Below are positions 14,044-21,762 of a DNA stretch of 23,546 bases, piece after piece; positions within the stretch are counted from its first letter, which is position 1, and each line of letters begins with the position of its first letter. The DNA is from Pseudomonadota bacterium. Lineage in GTDB: Bacteria; Pseudomonadota; Gammaproteobacteria; Steroidobacterales; Steroidobacteraceae. The notes below the pieces were generated by a model, which was not told where the DNA came from, ran no database searches, and worked only from the letters and a program-made list of their open reading frames with translations. A program made the translations under genes and the position numbers. The DNA lies in the NCBI GenBank assembly GCA_003242685.1, contig QGVD01000067.1, forward strand, positions 1 to 23,546, written 5' to 3'.

Positions 14044-14487
14044 TCACTGCACCTGGCGATGATCGGACGACGAGGACGAATCGTTCGCGCCGGGCAGTCT
14101 TCCGTTCGCGTCCTGCGGGTTGCGCCGCGCCTCGATCACGTAGAAGAGCAGATACGCGGCGCCGATGGCGGCAGGAATCCATCCGAGCGCAGCGACGTCA
14201 TCGCCGACCATCGAGCCGAGACCCAGCGCGATCGCCACACCCACTCCCAGCCACACGAGCCCCCGCAGCAGGTAACGGGAGCGCGGCGGCTCGGGCTGGT
14301 GGGTCACGGGATCCGGAGGCAGCTCGATGCCCTTTTCGATCGCCGCCATCCGCTCGGTATGGCGGAGCTCGATCTCCCGGAGCTTGCGGCGATTCATCGT
14401 GACCACTACGAGAATCGCCACGATCACACCGAGCACGATGGCCAGAATCGGGATCATGAGCGCCATTACGGGAACCACGTCGTACAT
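14044..14487 (-). CDS. DUF6249-like membrane protein
   Basis: This 147-residue protein has one long N-terminal membrane helix (MALMIPILAIVLGVIVAILVVV, about 8-29). A charged cytoplasmic helix follows (NRRKLREIELRHTERMAAIEKGIELPPD). It has two further membrane segments (LLRGLVWLGVGVAIALGLGSMV and ALGWIPAAIGAAYLLFYVIE) and a hydrophilic Ser-rich tail. The RHxERMAAIEKGIELP block is the hallmark of a small family often found near ECF sigma genes. No biochemical role is known to me. I use the ATG at 14487, which has GAGG at proper distance. An ATG at 14502 would add five residues. It is first in the minus-strand operon read from the ECF-type promoter at 14522-14548, and the repeat protein follows 49 nt after its stop. 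Confidence 0.82.
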   Translation of the reverse strand: MYDVVPVMALMIPILAIVLGVIVAILVVVTMNRRKLREIELRHTERMAAIEKGIELPPDPVTHQPEPPRSRYLLRGLVWLGVGVAIALGLGSMVGDDVAALGWIPAAIGAAYLLFYVIEARRNPQDANGRLPGANDSSSSSDHRQVQ

Positions 14488-14521
14488 GACAGCACCTCGC
14501 ATTGTCGATGTGCCCGTTGAT

Positions 14522-14548
14522 ACGCTCCCCGGGCACCGCGGGTTTCAC
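14522..14548 (-). promoter_or_regulatory. ECF-type promoter for the minus-strand DUF6249/repeat-protein operon
   Basis: Read on the minus strand, GTGAAACC (-35, 14548-14541) is followed by CGT (-10, 14524-14522), with exactly 17 nt between GAAAC and CGT. AAC-containing -35 and CGT-containing -10 boxes are typical of ECF sigma factors. The predicted start lies about 27 nt before the DUF6249-like ATG. It mirrors the promoter at 14570-14596. Confidence 0.68.
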
Positions 14549-14569
14549 CCGGCATGAAATCCAGGCGAC

Positions 14570-14596
14570 GTGAAACCCTGCGGGCCGCCGGCGCGT
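14570..14596 (+). promoter_or_regulatory. ECF-type autoregulatory promoter of the sigma factor gene
   Basis: GTGAAACC (14570-14577) and CGT (14594-14596) are separated by 17 nt between GAAAC and CGT. This is the same architecture and the same nine-base GTGAAACCC as the divergent promoter. The sigma gene's ATG is 47 nt downstream, so the sigma factor probably transcribes itself. Confidence 0.68.
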
Positions 14597-14643
14597 AGAA
14601 AGTGGATGACATCGAGGCCTGACGGGCGGGATTCTGTAAACGG

Positions 14644-15195
14644 ATGACCGATACCGAGATCGCCGAGCTCCTGAAGGCGGGACGGCCGGAGGAAGCTCTC
14701 GCCCGGCTCCTCCAGGCGTACCGGCGCAGGGTCTTTGCGCTCGCGTTCAGCTTTCTGCGGGATCGCGATGCAGCGGAAGACGTGGCGCAGGAAGTGTTCG
14801 TCAGGCTGTGGCGGGCGCTGCCGCGCTACGACGGCCGGGCATCGCTCTCCACCTGGATCTACACCATCACACGCAACGCGAGCGTGTCGGCCCTCAGGGC
14901 GCGGCGCACGGAATCGTCGCTCGAGGATCCGCTCGTCCTGCAGGCGGTCGAGGAGTCGGCGGCCGAAGTGCCTGACGATGCGGCAGCCGATCGCGCCTCG
15001 CTGCTGCGTCTCGTCGACTCGCTGCCCGAGAAGCAGCGTCAGGTCGTGATCCTCTTCTACATGGACGAGCACTCTCACGAGGAGGTCTCGGAGATGCTCG
15101 CGATGCCCGTCGGCACCGTGAAGACACTGCTGCACCGGGCCCGCGCGCGGCTTGCCGCGTCCGCGGGAGTCGTGCAGTCTTCGGAGGCGATATGA
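14644..15195 (+). CDS. ECF (RpoE-like) RNA polymerase sigma factor
   Basis: This 183-residue group 4 sigma factor carries only regions 2 and 4. Region 2 (about 22-86) includes VFALAFSFLRDRDAAEDVAQEVFVRLWRALPRYDGRASLSTWIYTITRNASVSALR, which contacts core polymerase and the -10. Region 4 (about 118-172) has LPEKQRQVVILFYMDEHSHEEVSEMLAMPVGTVKTLLHRARARL, which reads the -35. No C-terminal extension is present. It directs polymerase to a small regulon and is normally held by an anti-sigma partner. The likely partner is the next gene, whose ATG overlaps the stop (ATGA). Probable targets are the twin promoters just upstream. The inducing signal is unknown. Confidence 0.95.
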   Translation: MTDTEIAELLKAGRPEEALARLLQAYRRRVFALAFSFLRDRDAAEDVAQEVFVRLWRALPRYDGRASLSTWIYTITRNASVSALRARRTESSLEDPLVLQAVEESAAEVPDDAAADRASLLRLVDSLPEKQRQVVILFYMDEHSHEEVSEMLAMPVGTVKTLLHRARARLAASAGVVQSSEAI

Positions 15196-15644
15196 ACACG
15201 CCGCGTATGGACGCCTCAGGACAGGACGATCTCGATCGCAGGCTCCGCCGTGCGTTCCGCGGGATCGACACGCGTGAGGGCTTCGAGGCGCGTCTCATGG
15301 CGCGGCTCGAGGCCGAGGCGGCATTTCACCCGCAGCCGGATCTCTCGGCTGCGAAGATCCGGGCGGACGCCGAGTACCGCTCGGCGCGCGGACAGCTCGA
15401 GCGCTGGGTGAAAGCGCTGCTCCGGATGCTCGTGCTCGATTCCGTGGCAGCCGCGGCCGCACTCGTCGCCGCGACGCTCGCGCTGCTCGAGGTGGGAACA
15501 CGGCTCTCCGCTTCCCTGCCGTCCGTCAGTGGGATGACCGGATTGCTCGAGATCATCGCCGGACCGGGTCTCGTGTTCGGCGTCCTGCTCGCTCTGTCGC
15601 CGCTTCTCGCGACGCGCCTCACCGGCAGCTTGCGCAGCGGCTAG
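15192..15644 (+). CDS. Small membrane protein, candidate anti-sigma factor
   Basis: I do not recognise a named family. The 150-residue product has a charged, helical N-terminal cytoplasmic part (residues 1-75, rich in Arg, Glu and Asp: DLDRRLRRAFRGIDTREGFEARLMARLEAEA). Two hydrophobic segments follow (about 78-103 and 115-142). The zinc-binding HxxxCxxC of common anti-sigma domains is absent, and there is no periplasmic sensor domain. Position is the main clue: it overlaps the sigma gene by four bases, with GGAGG just upstream, so it is coupled to it. That makes an anti-sigma role likely but unproven. Its TAG stop overlaps the TAG stop of the convergent gdhB in the sequence CTAG. Confidence 0.75.
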   Translation: MNTPRMDASGQDDLDRRLRRAFRGIDTREGFEARLMARLEAEAAFHPQPDLSAAKIRADAEYRSARGQLERWVKALLRMLVLDSVAAAAALVAATLALLEVGTRLSASLPSVSGMTGLLEIIAGPGLVFGVLLALSPLLATRLTGSLRSG

Positions 15645-18600
15645 TCCGCGAGCTTGCGCAGCGCGTCCACGCCGACCGACAGCGTCGCGAAGTCCGCGCT
15701 GCCCGCGGCGCGCATGTCGGCGAGAGTGCGTTGCCAGTGATCGAGCAGCTTCTCGACCGACATCGTCCAGGCATTCACACGCTCCTCGGCGCTGCCGCGT
15801 TCCGTGCGCGTGAGCACGCGCTCGGCGAGCCGGCGATGGATGCGGAACGCACTGTCGCGCAGACCCGTGCGCGCGACGGCCTGCCAGGGTCCATCCACCG
15901 ACAGGCGCTCGATCTGATCGCGCAGCCAGTCGAGCCCGACGCGCGCGCCGACCTCGAAGTACACGCGAGCGGCTTCCTCGACCGACACTCCGCGCTGGGC
16001 GGCGAGATCGACGATGTCGAGCGAAGCATTGTGCGCCTCGAGGCTCGCGATTCTGCCGGCGAGCTCCGCCGGCACGCCCGCCTCGATGTGCGCGCGCCGC
16101 ACGCTCTCGTAACGCTCCCGCTCGGCGCCGACGAGCAGGCGACCGATGGCGGATTCGAGCGTGCGCACACCGCGACGGAACTCGGCCACCGCGCGATCGA
16201 CCTGCAGCTCACGGCGCCGGTAGGCGAGCAGCCAGTAGCTCATGTGACGCAGCAGACGGCTCGTCTCGTACATCATCGAGTACTGCAGACGCGCCGGCAC
16301 GCGGTTGTCGAGCGCCTCGATCCGCGCCCAGAGCTGCCGCATCTCGAAGATCTCGCGCGCCGCGGTGTAGGCGCGCGCGACCTGCGCGACGTCCGCGCCG
16401 GTCTGCTCCTGCGCGCGCATCACGAACGTGGGCCCCATGCGGTTGACGAGGCTGTTCGTGGTGGCGGTGGCGATGATCTCCCGGCGCAGGCGGTGCGAGC
16501 GCAGGGCCCGTGAGAAGCGCTCGCGCACGGGTCCGGGGAAGTAGCGCTCGAGCTCGTGCGAGAGATAGGGGTCCTCGGGCACGTCGGACGCGATCAGCAG
16601 GCGGTTGAGCCAGATCTTGCCGTAGGCGAGGACGATCGCGAGCTCCGGGCGCGTGAGGCCGATGCCGCGCTTGCGCCGCTCGGCGAATTCCTCGTCGGAC
16701 GGCAGGAACTCGAGCGCGCGGTCGAGCTCGCCGGCGCGCTCCAGCGTGCGGATGAACTGCTGGTATTCGCCGAGCCGCGCGGCGGACTGCAGCTCGAGGA
16801 TGCTGAGCGCCTGGCTCTGCAGGTAGTTGTTCCGCAGCACGAGGCCTGCGACTTCGTCCGTCATGCGCGCGAGCAGCCGGTTGCGTTCCGCGCGGCGCAG
16901 ACGTCCGCTCTGCTCGAGCGGATTGAGCAGGATCTTGAGGTTCACCTCGACGTCCGAGGCGTTGACGCCGCCGGAGTTGTCGATGAAGTCCGTGTTGATG
17001 CGGCCGCCCGAGAGCGCGTATTCGATGCGGCCCCGCTGCGAGAATCCGAGGTTGCCGCCTTCACCCACCACACGGGCCCGCAGCTCGCAGCCGTTCACGC
17101 GCACGGAGTCGTTGGCACGGTCGCCGATCTCCGCGTGCGTTTCGTCGCTCGCCTTGACGTAGGTGCCGATGCCGCCGTTCCAGAGAAGATCGACCGGCAT
17201 GCGCAGGATCGCGCGGATGACCTCCTGAGGCGTCGCCGTCGCAGAGGGCAGGCCGAGCATCTTCTGCGCCTCGGGAGACAGCGTGATCGACTTGGCGCTG
17301 CGCGGATAGATGCCGCCGCCGCGCGAGAGCTTCGTGCGGTCGTAGTCGTCCCACGTCGATCGCGGCAGGCGGAAGAGGCGTTCGCGCTCGGCGTAGCTCG
17401 TCGCGGCGTCCGGGTCGGGATCGAGAAAGATGTGCTGGTGATTGAAGGCGGCGAGCAGACGGATGTGCTTCGAGAGCAGCATGCCGTTGCCGAACACGTC
17501 GCCCGACATGTCGCCGATGCCCGCGACGGTGAAGTCCTGCGACTGGATGTCGATGCCGAGCTCGCGGAAGTGCCGCTTGACGCACTCCCACGCGCCGCGG
17601 GCGGTGATGCCCATCTTCTTGTGGTCGTAACCCGCGGAGCCGCCCGACGCGAACGCGTCGCCGAGCCAGAAGCCGTATTCCTCGGACAGCGCGTTCGCGA
17701 TGTCGGAGAACGTGGCGGTGCCCTTGTCCGCAGCGACGACGAGATAGGCATCGTCGCCGTCGTGGCGCACGGTGCGCGCGGGCGGCACGATGCGTCCGCC
17801 GACGATGTTGTCGGTGAGATCGAGCAGGCCGCGGATGAAGATGCGGTAGCACTCCACGACCTCGCGCTGCAGCTCCTCGCGCGAGCCCGCGGGCGGGCGC
17901 TTCACGACGAAGCCGCCTTTCGCGCCGACCGGCACGATCAGCGTGTTCTTCACGTTCTGGGCCTTCATGAGGCCCAGGATCTCGGTGCGGAAGTCCTCGC
18001 GCCGGTCGGACCAGCGGATGCCGCCGCGCGCCACGTAGCCCATGCGCAGGTGCACGCCTTCGACGCGCGGGCTGTAGACGAAGATCTCGAACTTCGGCCG
18101 CGGGGCGGGCAGCTCCGGCAGGCGCTGCGGATCGAACTTGAAGGAGAGATAGGGCTTGGGGTTGCCCGAGGCGTCGGTCTGCCAGTGGTTGGTCCGCAGC
18201 GTCGCGAGGATCATGTGCAGATACGCGCGCAGGATGCGGTCCTCGTCGACGCTCGCAACCGCATCGAGCGCCGAGCGGATGGCTTCCACCGTGCGCTCGA
18301 CCCGCCTCGGATCGCGCCGTCTGCCGGGATCGAAGAGCAGCTCGAAGAGCTGCACGAGATCGCGGGCCACTGCGGGGTTCGCGGCGAGCGCGCGATCGAT
18401 GTACGCCTGGCTGAACGGCATGCCGGTCTGCATGAGGTAGCGGCAGTACGCGCGCAGCACGACGATCTGCCGCGCGACGAGCCCGGCGCCGAGGAGCAGC
18501 CGGTTGAGTCCGTCGTTCTCGATCTCGCCGCGCCAGATGCCCTGCAGCATCTCCTTGAACGCGTCCTCGACGCTCGCGACGTCGATCTTCACGCCGGCGC

Positions 18601-20494
18601 GATGCTCGAGCTCGAAATCCTGGATCCACGCGCTGCCGCCTTCGGGCCACGCGAGCTCGTAGGGACGCTCGGCGATCACGCGCAGACCGAAGTTCTCCAT
18701 CACCGGCAGGATGTCGGAGATGGGCACCGGATCGCCGCGCTTGACGATCTTCAGGTGCACGCGCTCGGGCCGCTGATACGCCGGGCGGTGGAGATTGAGC
18801 CGCAGCGCCTGCGGGTCGCTCTTCAGAGCTTCGAGATCCGCGAGGTCCTCGAGCGCGTCGCGCGGCTCCACGTCCTCCTGATAGGACATGGGGAATGCGT
18901 TCCGGTAGCGGTTCGCGAGCGCGAGAGCCTGCGCCTCGTCGTGAGCGGATGCGAGCGCCGCCAGCAGCCGGTCGATCCAAGTGGTCGCCGCCTCCGCGAT
19001 GCGCTGCTCGACTGCCTGGAGGTCCACCCTGCGGCGGTCCTCGGGATCGGTGCGCACGATGATGTGCAGCCGCGCGTGGTTCGACTCCGAGATCTGGACC
19101 TGTGTCTCGAGCGTCCGTCCGCCGAAGCTCTCGCGGACGATCTCCTCGATCCGGTGCCGGACTTCCGTGTTGTAGCGGTCGCGAGGCACGTACACGAGAC
19201 ACGAGTAGAAGCGGCGGAAGGGATCGCGCCGCACGAGCAGCCGCACCGTGCGGCGCTCGTAGAGGTTCACGACCCCGCGCACGATGTGGATCAGCTCTTC
19301 GGCGCTCGCCTGGAAGAGCTCGTCGCGCGGATAGGTCTCGAGCACGTTGAGGACGGCCTTGCCGTCATGGCTCTGCGGATCGAGTCCGAAGTAGTCGATC
19401 ACGCTCTCGACCTTCCGGCGCAGCACCGGAATCTCGCGCGGGCTGCTGTGGTAGGCAGCCGAGGTCCAGAGTCCCAGGAAACGGTGCTCGCCGCAGACTT
19501 CGCCGCGTGCATCGAAGTCCTTCACGCCGACGTAGTCGAGGTACGTCGAGCGATGCACCGTCGCGAGTGAATTCGCCTTGGTGAGCACGAGCAGCTCGCG
19601 CTTGCGCGCATGCCGGCGCAGCTCGCCGCGCAGCTCGAGAGGCGCGGGCCGTCTGCGGTCGCGCCGCGGTGTCCGCAGGATGCCGAGACCCGTCTTCTCG
19701 ACCGGCACGAGACGGTCCACCGCGCGTCCGCGCTCGAGCCGGTAATAGCGGTAGCCGAGGAACACGAAGTGCGCGGCCTCGATCCAGTCGAGGAGCCGCC
19801 GCGCTTCGCTCACCTCGCTCTGATCCAGGGGCGGCGGATCGCTTTCGAGACGCGCGACGATCTCGCGCACGCGCTCGCGCATCGGCATCCAGTCCTCGAC
19901 GGCCGCCCGCACGTCGGCGAGCGCAGATTCGATGCCGCGCTCGAGCGCCGCGATGCGCTCCGGATCGATCTGGCGATCGATCTCGTACATCTGCCAGGAT
20001 TCCGCTCGGCCCTGAATCGTGCCCGCGGCGCGCGCATCCGTGAGCCTTCCGTTGCGCTCGCGGCGCACGGCGAGCACCGGGTGCACGATGAGGTGCACGG
20101 CGACGTCGGCGCGGTCGAAGACGATGCCGAGCGAGTCCACGAGGAACGGCATGTCGTCGGTGACGACGAGCACGATCGTGTGCGGCGAGGTGAACCCGTC
20201 GCGCTGCGGATCGGGATTGAACACGCGGATCAGCGCGCGGCCGGGCGCGCGGCGCATGCCGAGCTCGAGATGGGCGAGCGCCGCGGAGGCGAGCGCCTCC
20301 GGCTCGCGCGCGCGCAGGTCCTCTTCCGCCACGCCGCGGAAGTAGGCGCGCAGGAACTCCCGTCTGAGATTCGGGTTGTCGCTGCGCCTGCCGGCGCGGC
20401 GCGCGGCCGCGACGATGCGCTCGATGAGTTCGATGCGTGCCGCAGGTATGCCTCGCAGAGTGCCCGCCTGCTCGGGCGCGGTAGCTGCGTCCAA
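15641..20494 (-). CDS. gdhB: NAD-specific glutamate dehydrogenase, large (about 180 kDa) type
   Basis: This 1617-residue enzyme is of the giant NAD-GDH class known from Pseudomonas and Streptomyces (usually about 1600-1650 residues). It oxidises glutamate to 2-oxoglutarate and ammonium, the catabolic direction. A long N-terminal regulatory region with ACT-like parts is followed by the catalytic core. The core shows GGIRWSDRREDFRTEILGLMKAQNVKN, the lysine motif PVGAKGGF (K859), GDDAYLVVAADKGTATFSD and the GDMSGDVFGNGMLLS nucleotide-binding block. A helical C-terminal domain completes it. The start is most likely TTG 20494, two bases after the E2 stop and about nine after AGGA. No ATG occurs nearby in frame. 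It is last in the E1-alpha, E1-beta, E2 operon and probably translationally coupled to E2. Confidence 0.95.
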   Translation of the reverse strand: MDAATAPEQAGTLRGIPAARIELIERIVAAARRAGRRSDNPNLRREFLRAYFRGVAEEDLRAREPEALASAALAHLELGMRRAPGRALIRVFNPDPQRDGFTSPHTIVLVVTDDMPFLVDSLGIVFDRADVAVHLIVHPVLAVRRERNGRLTDARAAGTIQGRAESWQMYEIDRQIDPERIAALERGIESALADVRAAVEDWMPMRERVREIVARLESDPPPLDQSEVSEARRLLDWIEAAHFVFLGYRYYRLERGRAVDRLVPVEKTGLGILRTPRRDRRRPAPLELRGELRRHARKRELLVLTKANSLATVHRSTYLDYVGVKDFDARGEVCGEHRFLGLWTSAAYHSSPREIPVLRRKVESVIDYFGLDPQSHDGKAVLNVLETYPRDELFQASAEELIHIVRGVVNLYERRTVRLLVRRDPFRRFYSCLVYVPRDRYNTEVRHRIEEIVRESFGGRTLETQVQISESNHARLHIIVRTDPEDRRRVDLQAVEQRIAEAATTWIDRLLAALASAHDEAQALALANRYRNAFPMSYQEDVEPRDALEDLADLEALKSDPQALRLNLHRPAYQRPERVHLKIVKRGDPVPISDILPVMENFGLRVIAERPYELAWPEGGSAWIQDFELEHRAGVKIDVASVEDAFKEMLQGIWRGEIENDGLNRLLLGAGLVARQIVVLRAYCRYLMQTGMPFSQAYIDRALAANPAVARDLVQLFELLFDPGRRRDPRRVERTVEAIRSALDAVASVDEDRILRAYLHMILATLRTNHWQTDASGNPKPYLSFKFDPQRLPELPAPRPKFEIFVYSPRVEGVHLRMGYVARGGIRWSDRREDFRTEILGLMKAQNVKNTLIVPVGAKGGFVVKRPPAGSREELQREVVECYRIFIRGLLDLTDNIVGGRIVPPARTVRHDGDDAYLVVAADKGTATFSDIANALSEEYGFWLGDAFASGGSAGYDHKKMGITARGAWECVKRHFRELGIDIQSQDFTVAGIGDMSGDVFGNGMLLSKHIRLLAAFNHQHIFLDPDPDAATSYAERERLFRLPRSTWDDYDRTKLSRGGGIYPRSAKSITLSPEAQKMLGLPSATATPQEVIRAILRMPVDLLWNGGIGTYVKASDETHAEIGDRANDSVRVNGCELRARVVGEGGNLGFSQRGRIEYALSGGRINTDFIDNSGGVNASDVEVNLKILLNPLEQSGRLRRAERNRLLARMTDEVAGLVLRNNYLQSQALSILELQSAARLGEYQQFIRTLERAGELDRALEFLPSDEEFAERRKRGIGLTRPELAIVLAYGKIWLNRLLIASDVPEDPYLSHELERYFPGPVRERFSRALRSHRLRREIIATATTNSLVNRMGPTFVMRAQEQTGADVAQVARAYTAAREIFEMRQLWARIEALDNRVPARLQYSMMYETSRLLRHMSYWLLAYRRRELQVDRAVAEFRRGVRTLESAIGRLLVGAERERYESVRRAHIEAGVPAELAGRIASLEAHNASLDIVDLAAQRGVSVEEAARVYFEVGARVGLDWLRDQIERLSVDGPWQAVARTGLRDSAFRIHRRLAERVLTRTERGSAEERVNAWTMSVEKLLDHWQRTLADMRAAGSADFATLSVGVDALRKLAD

Positions 20495-20496
20495 GA

Positions 20497-21732
20497 TCAG
20501 TCGTCCTGTTCGAGATCGCGAATGACCGCCGCGAGGAAGCGGGCGGCTTCGCCGCCCGTGATGCAGCGGTGATCGAAGGTGAGTGAAAGCGGCATGCGCA
20601 GGTGCGCCTCGATGCCGCCCATGACGGCAACGACGTCGTGACTGAGGCGCCCGGCGCCGAGGATCGCAACCGCCGGAGGAACGACGACCGGCGTGGCGTA
20701 ACGCCCTGCGATCATCCCGAAGTTCGACAGCATGAAGGTGAAGTCGCGCAGCTCCTCGGGCGCGAGACTCCGCTCGCGCGCGCCGCGCTTGAGACGATCC
20801 ACCTCCGCGCGCAGCTCGGCCGCGCTGCGCGAGCCCACGTCTCTCACCACCGGCACGAGCAGGCCCTCGGGTGTGTCGACGGCGATGCCGACGTCGATGC
20901 GCGGCATGAGCCTTCGCGTCTGCTCGTTCCCGTCGTACCACGCATTGAGTCCCGGCTCCGCGCGGCAACCCGCGGCGATCGCGCGCAGCAGGCGCGCGGT
21001 GATGTCCTGACCGGGACGCCAGCGATGAAGATCGGCATCGTCGAAGAGCGTGCAGCTCGCGACGTTGTCGCGCGCGAGGCTCATGCTCTGCGCCATGGCC
21101 CGGCGCAGGCCGCGCAGCTTCTCGGCCTCGCCGCTCACCGGAGCCGGCGTGACGCCGGGACGCGCCGCCGGCACGCTCTCGCGCAGCGCCGTCGCCGCCG
21201 CAGCGGCGTGCATGCCCGTCGGTCCCGACGCGTTCATCACGTCATCGACGGTGATGAGCCCGCCGCGTCCGCTGCCGCGGATGCGCGTGAGGTCCACACC
21301 GAGGCGCTTCGCGAGAGCACGCACCGCAGGGGCAGCCCGCACGCGCTGCTGGGGCTGCGGCGCCTGGCCGCCTGCGACCGCCGTTTCTATCAGCTCCTCG
21401 TCGCTCGTCGGCATGCTGCCGACGACGGTGCCCGAGTCGTCGGCCTTGCGCGGGTCGGGAGCCTTGGGCTCCGGGGCACGCGGCGCGCTCTCCGGGGCAT
21501 CCAGCTCGAATTCGACGAGCGGTGAGCCGGTTGCGATCACGTCGCCGGGCTTGCCGTGCAACGCCTTGATGACTCCCGAGTAGGGCGAAGGGACCTCCAC
21601 GACGGCCTTGGCCGTCTCGATGGCCACCATCGGCTGATCCACCTTTACGCGATCGCCTACCGAGACGTGCCAGCGCACGATCTCGGCTTCGGCGAGCCCT
21701 TCGCCGAGATCGGGTAGATTGAAAGTGGTCAT
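20497..21732 (-). CDS. 2-oxoacid dehydrogenase E2 (dihydrolipoamide acyltransferase)
   Basis: This 411-residue core subunit transfers the acyl group from lipoyl to CoA. It has one N-terminal lipoyl domain (1-77, lipoylated K42 in ETAKAVVEVPSP), a Pro/Ala-rich linker and a subunit-binding domain (133-167, AVRALAKRLGVDLTRIRGSGRGGLITVDDV). A second linker and the catalytic trimer-forming domain (about 205-411) follow. The active-site histidine is H388 in DHRCITGG, where the usual Asp of HRxxDG is Thr392. A single lipoyl domain and E1 split into alpha and beta subunits fit a branched-chain or Gram-positive-type pyruvate complex. GAGGAGG six bases before the ATG fixes the start. E3 (lipoamide dehydrogenase) is not in this cluster. 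Confidence 0.92.
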   Translation of the reverse strand: MTTFNLPDLGEGLAEAEIVRWHVSVGDRVKVDQPMVAIETAKAVVEVPSPYSGVIKALHGKPGDVIATGSPLVEFELDAPESAPRAPEPKAPDPRKADDSGTVVGSMPTSDEELIETAVAGGQAPQPQQRVRAAPAVRALAKRLGVDLTRIRGSGRGGLITVDDVMNASGPTGMHAAAAATALRESVPAARPGVTPAPVSGEAEKLRGLRRAMAQSMSLARDNVASCTLFDDADLHRWRPGQDITARLLRAIAAGCRAEPGLNAWYDGNEQTRRLMPRIDVGIAVDTPEGLLVPVVRDVGSRSAAELRAEVDRLKRGARERSLAPEELRDFTFMLSNFGMIAGRYATPVVVPPAVAILGAGRLSHDVVAVMGGIEAHLRMPLSLTFDHRCITGGEAARFLAAVIRDLEQDD

Positions 21733-21762
21733 CGGCGCCTCCTCATCCCGCAGCAGCCGTCG

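Noticed and set aside
17061..19202. A 713-codon minus-strand frame inside gdhB
   Set aside because: It is a second-frame shadow made mostly of Arg, Ala and Gly.
16556..19570. A 1004-codon open frame on the plus strand opposite gdhB
   Set aside because: Long antisense frames are expected opposite GC-rich genes. The product is composition-driven and has no recognisable domain, while gdhB has strong motifs throughout.
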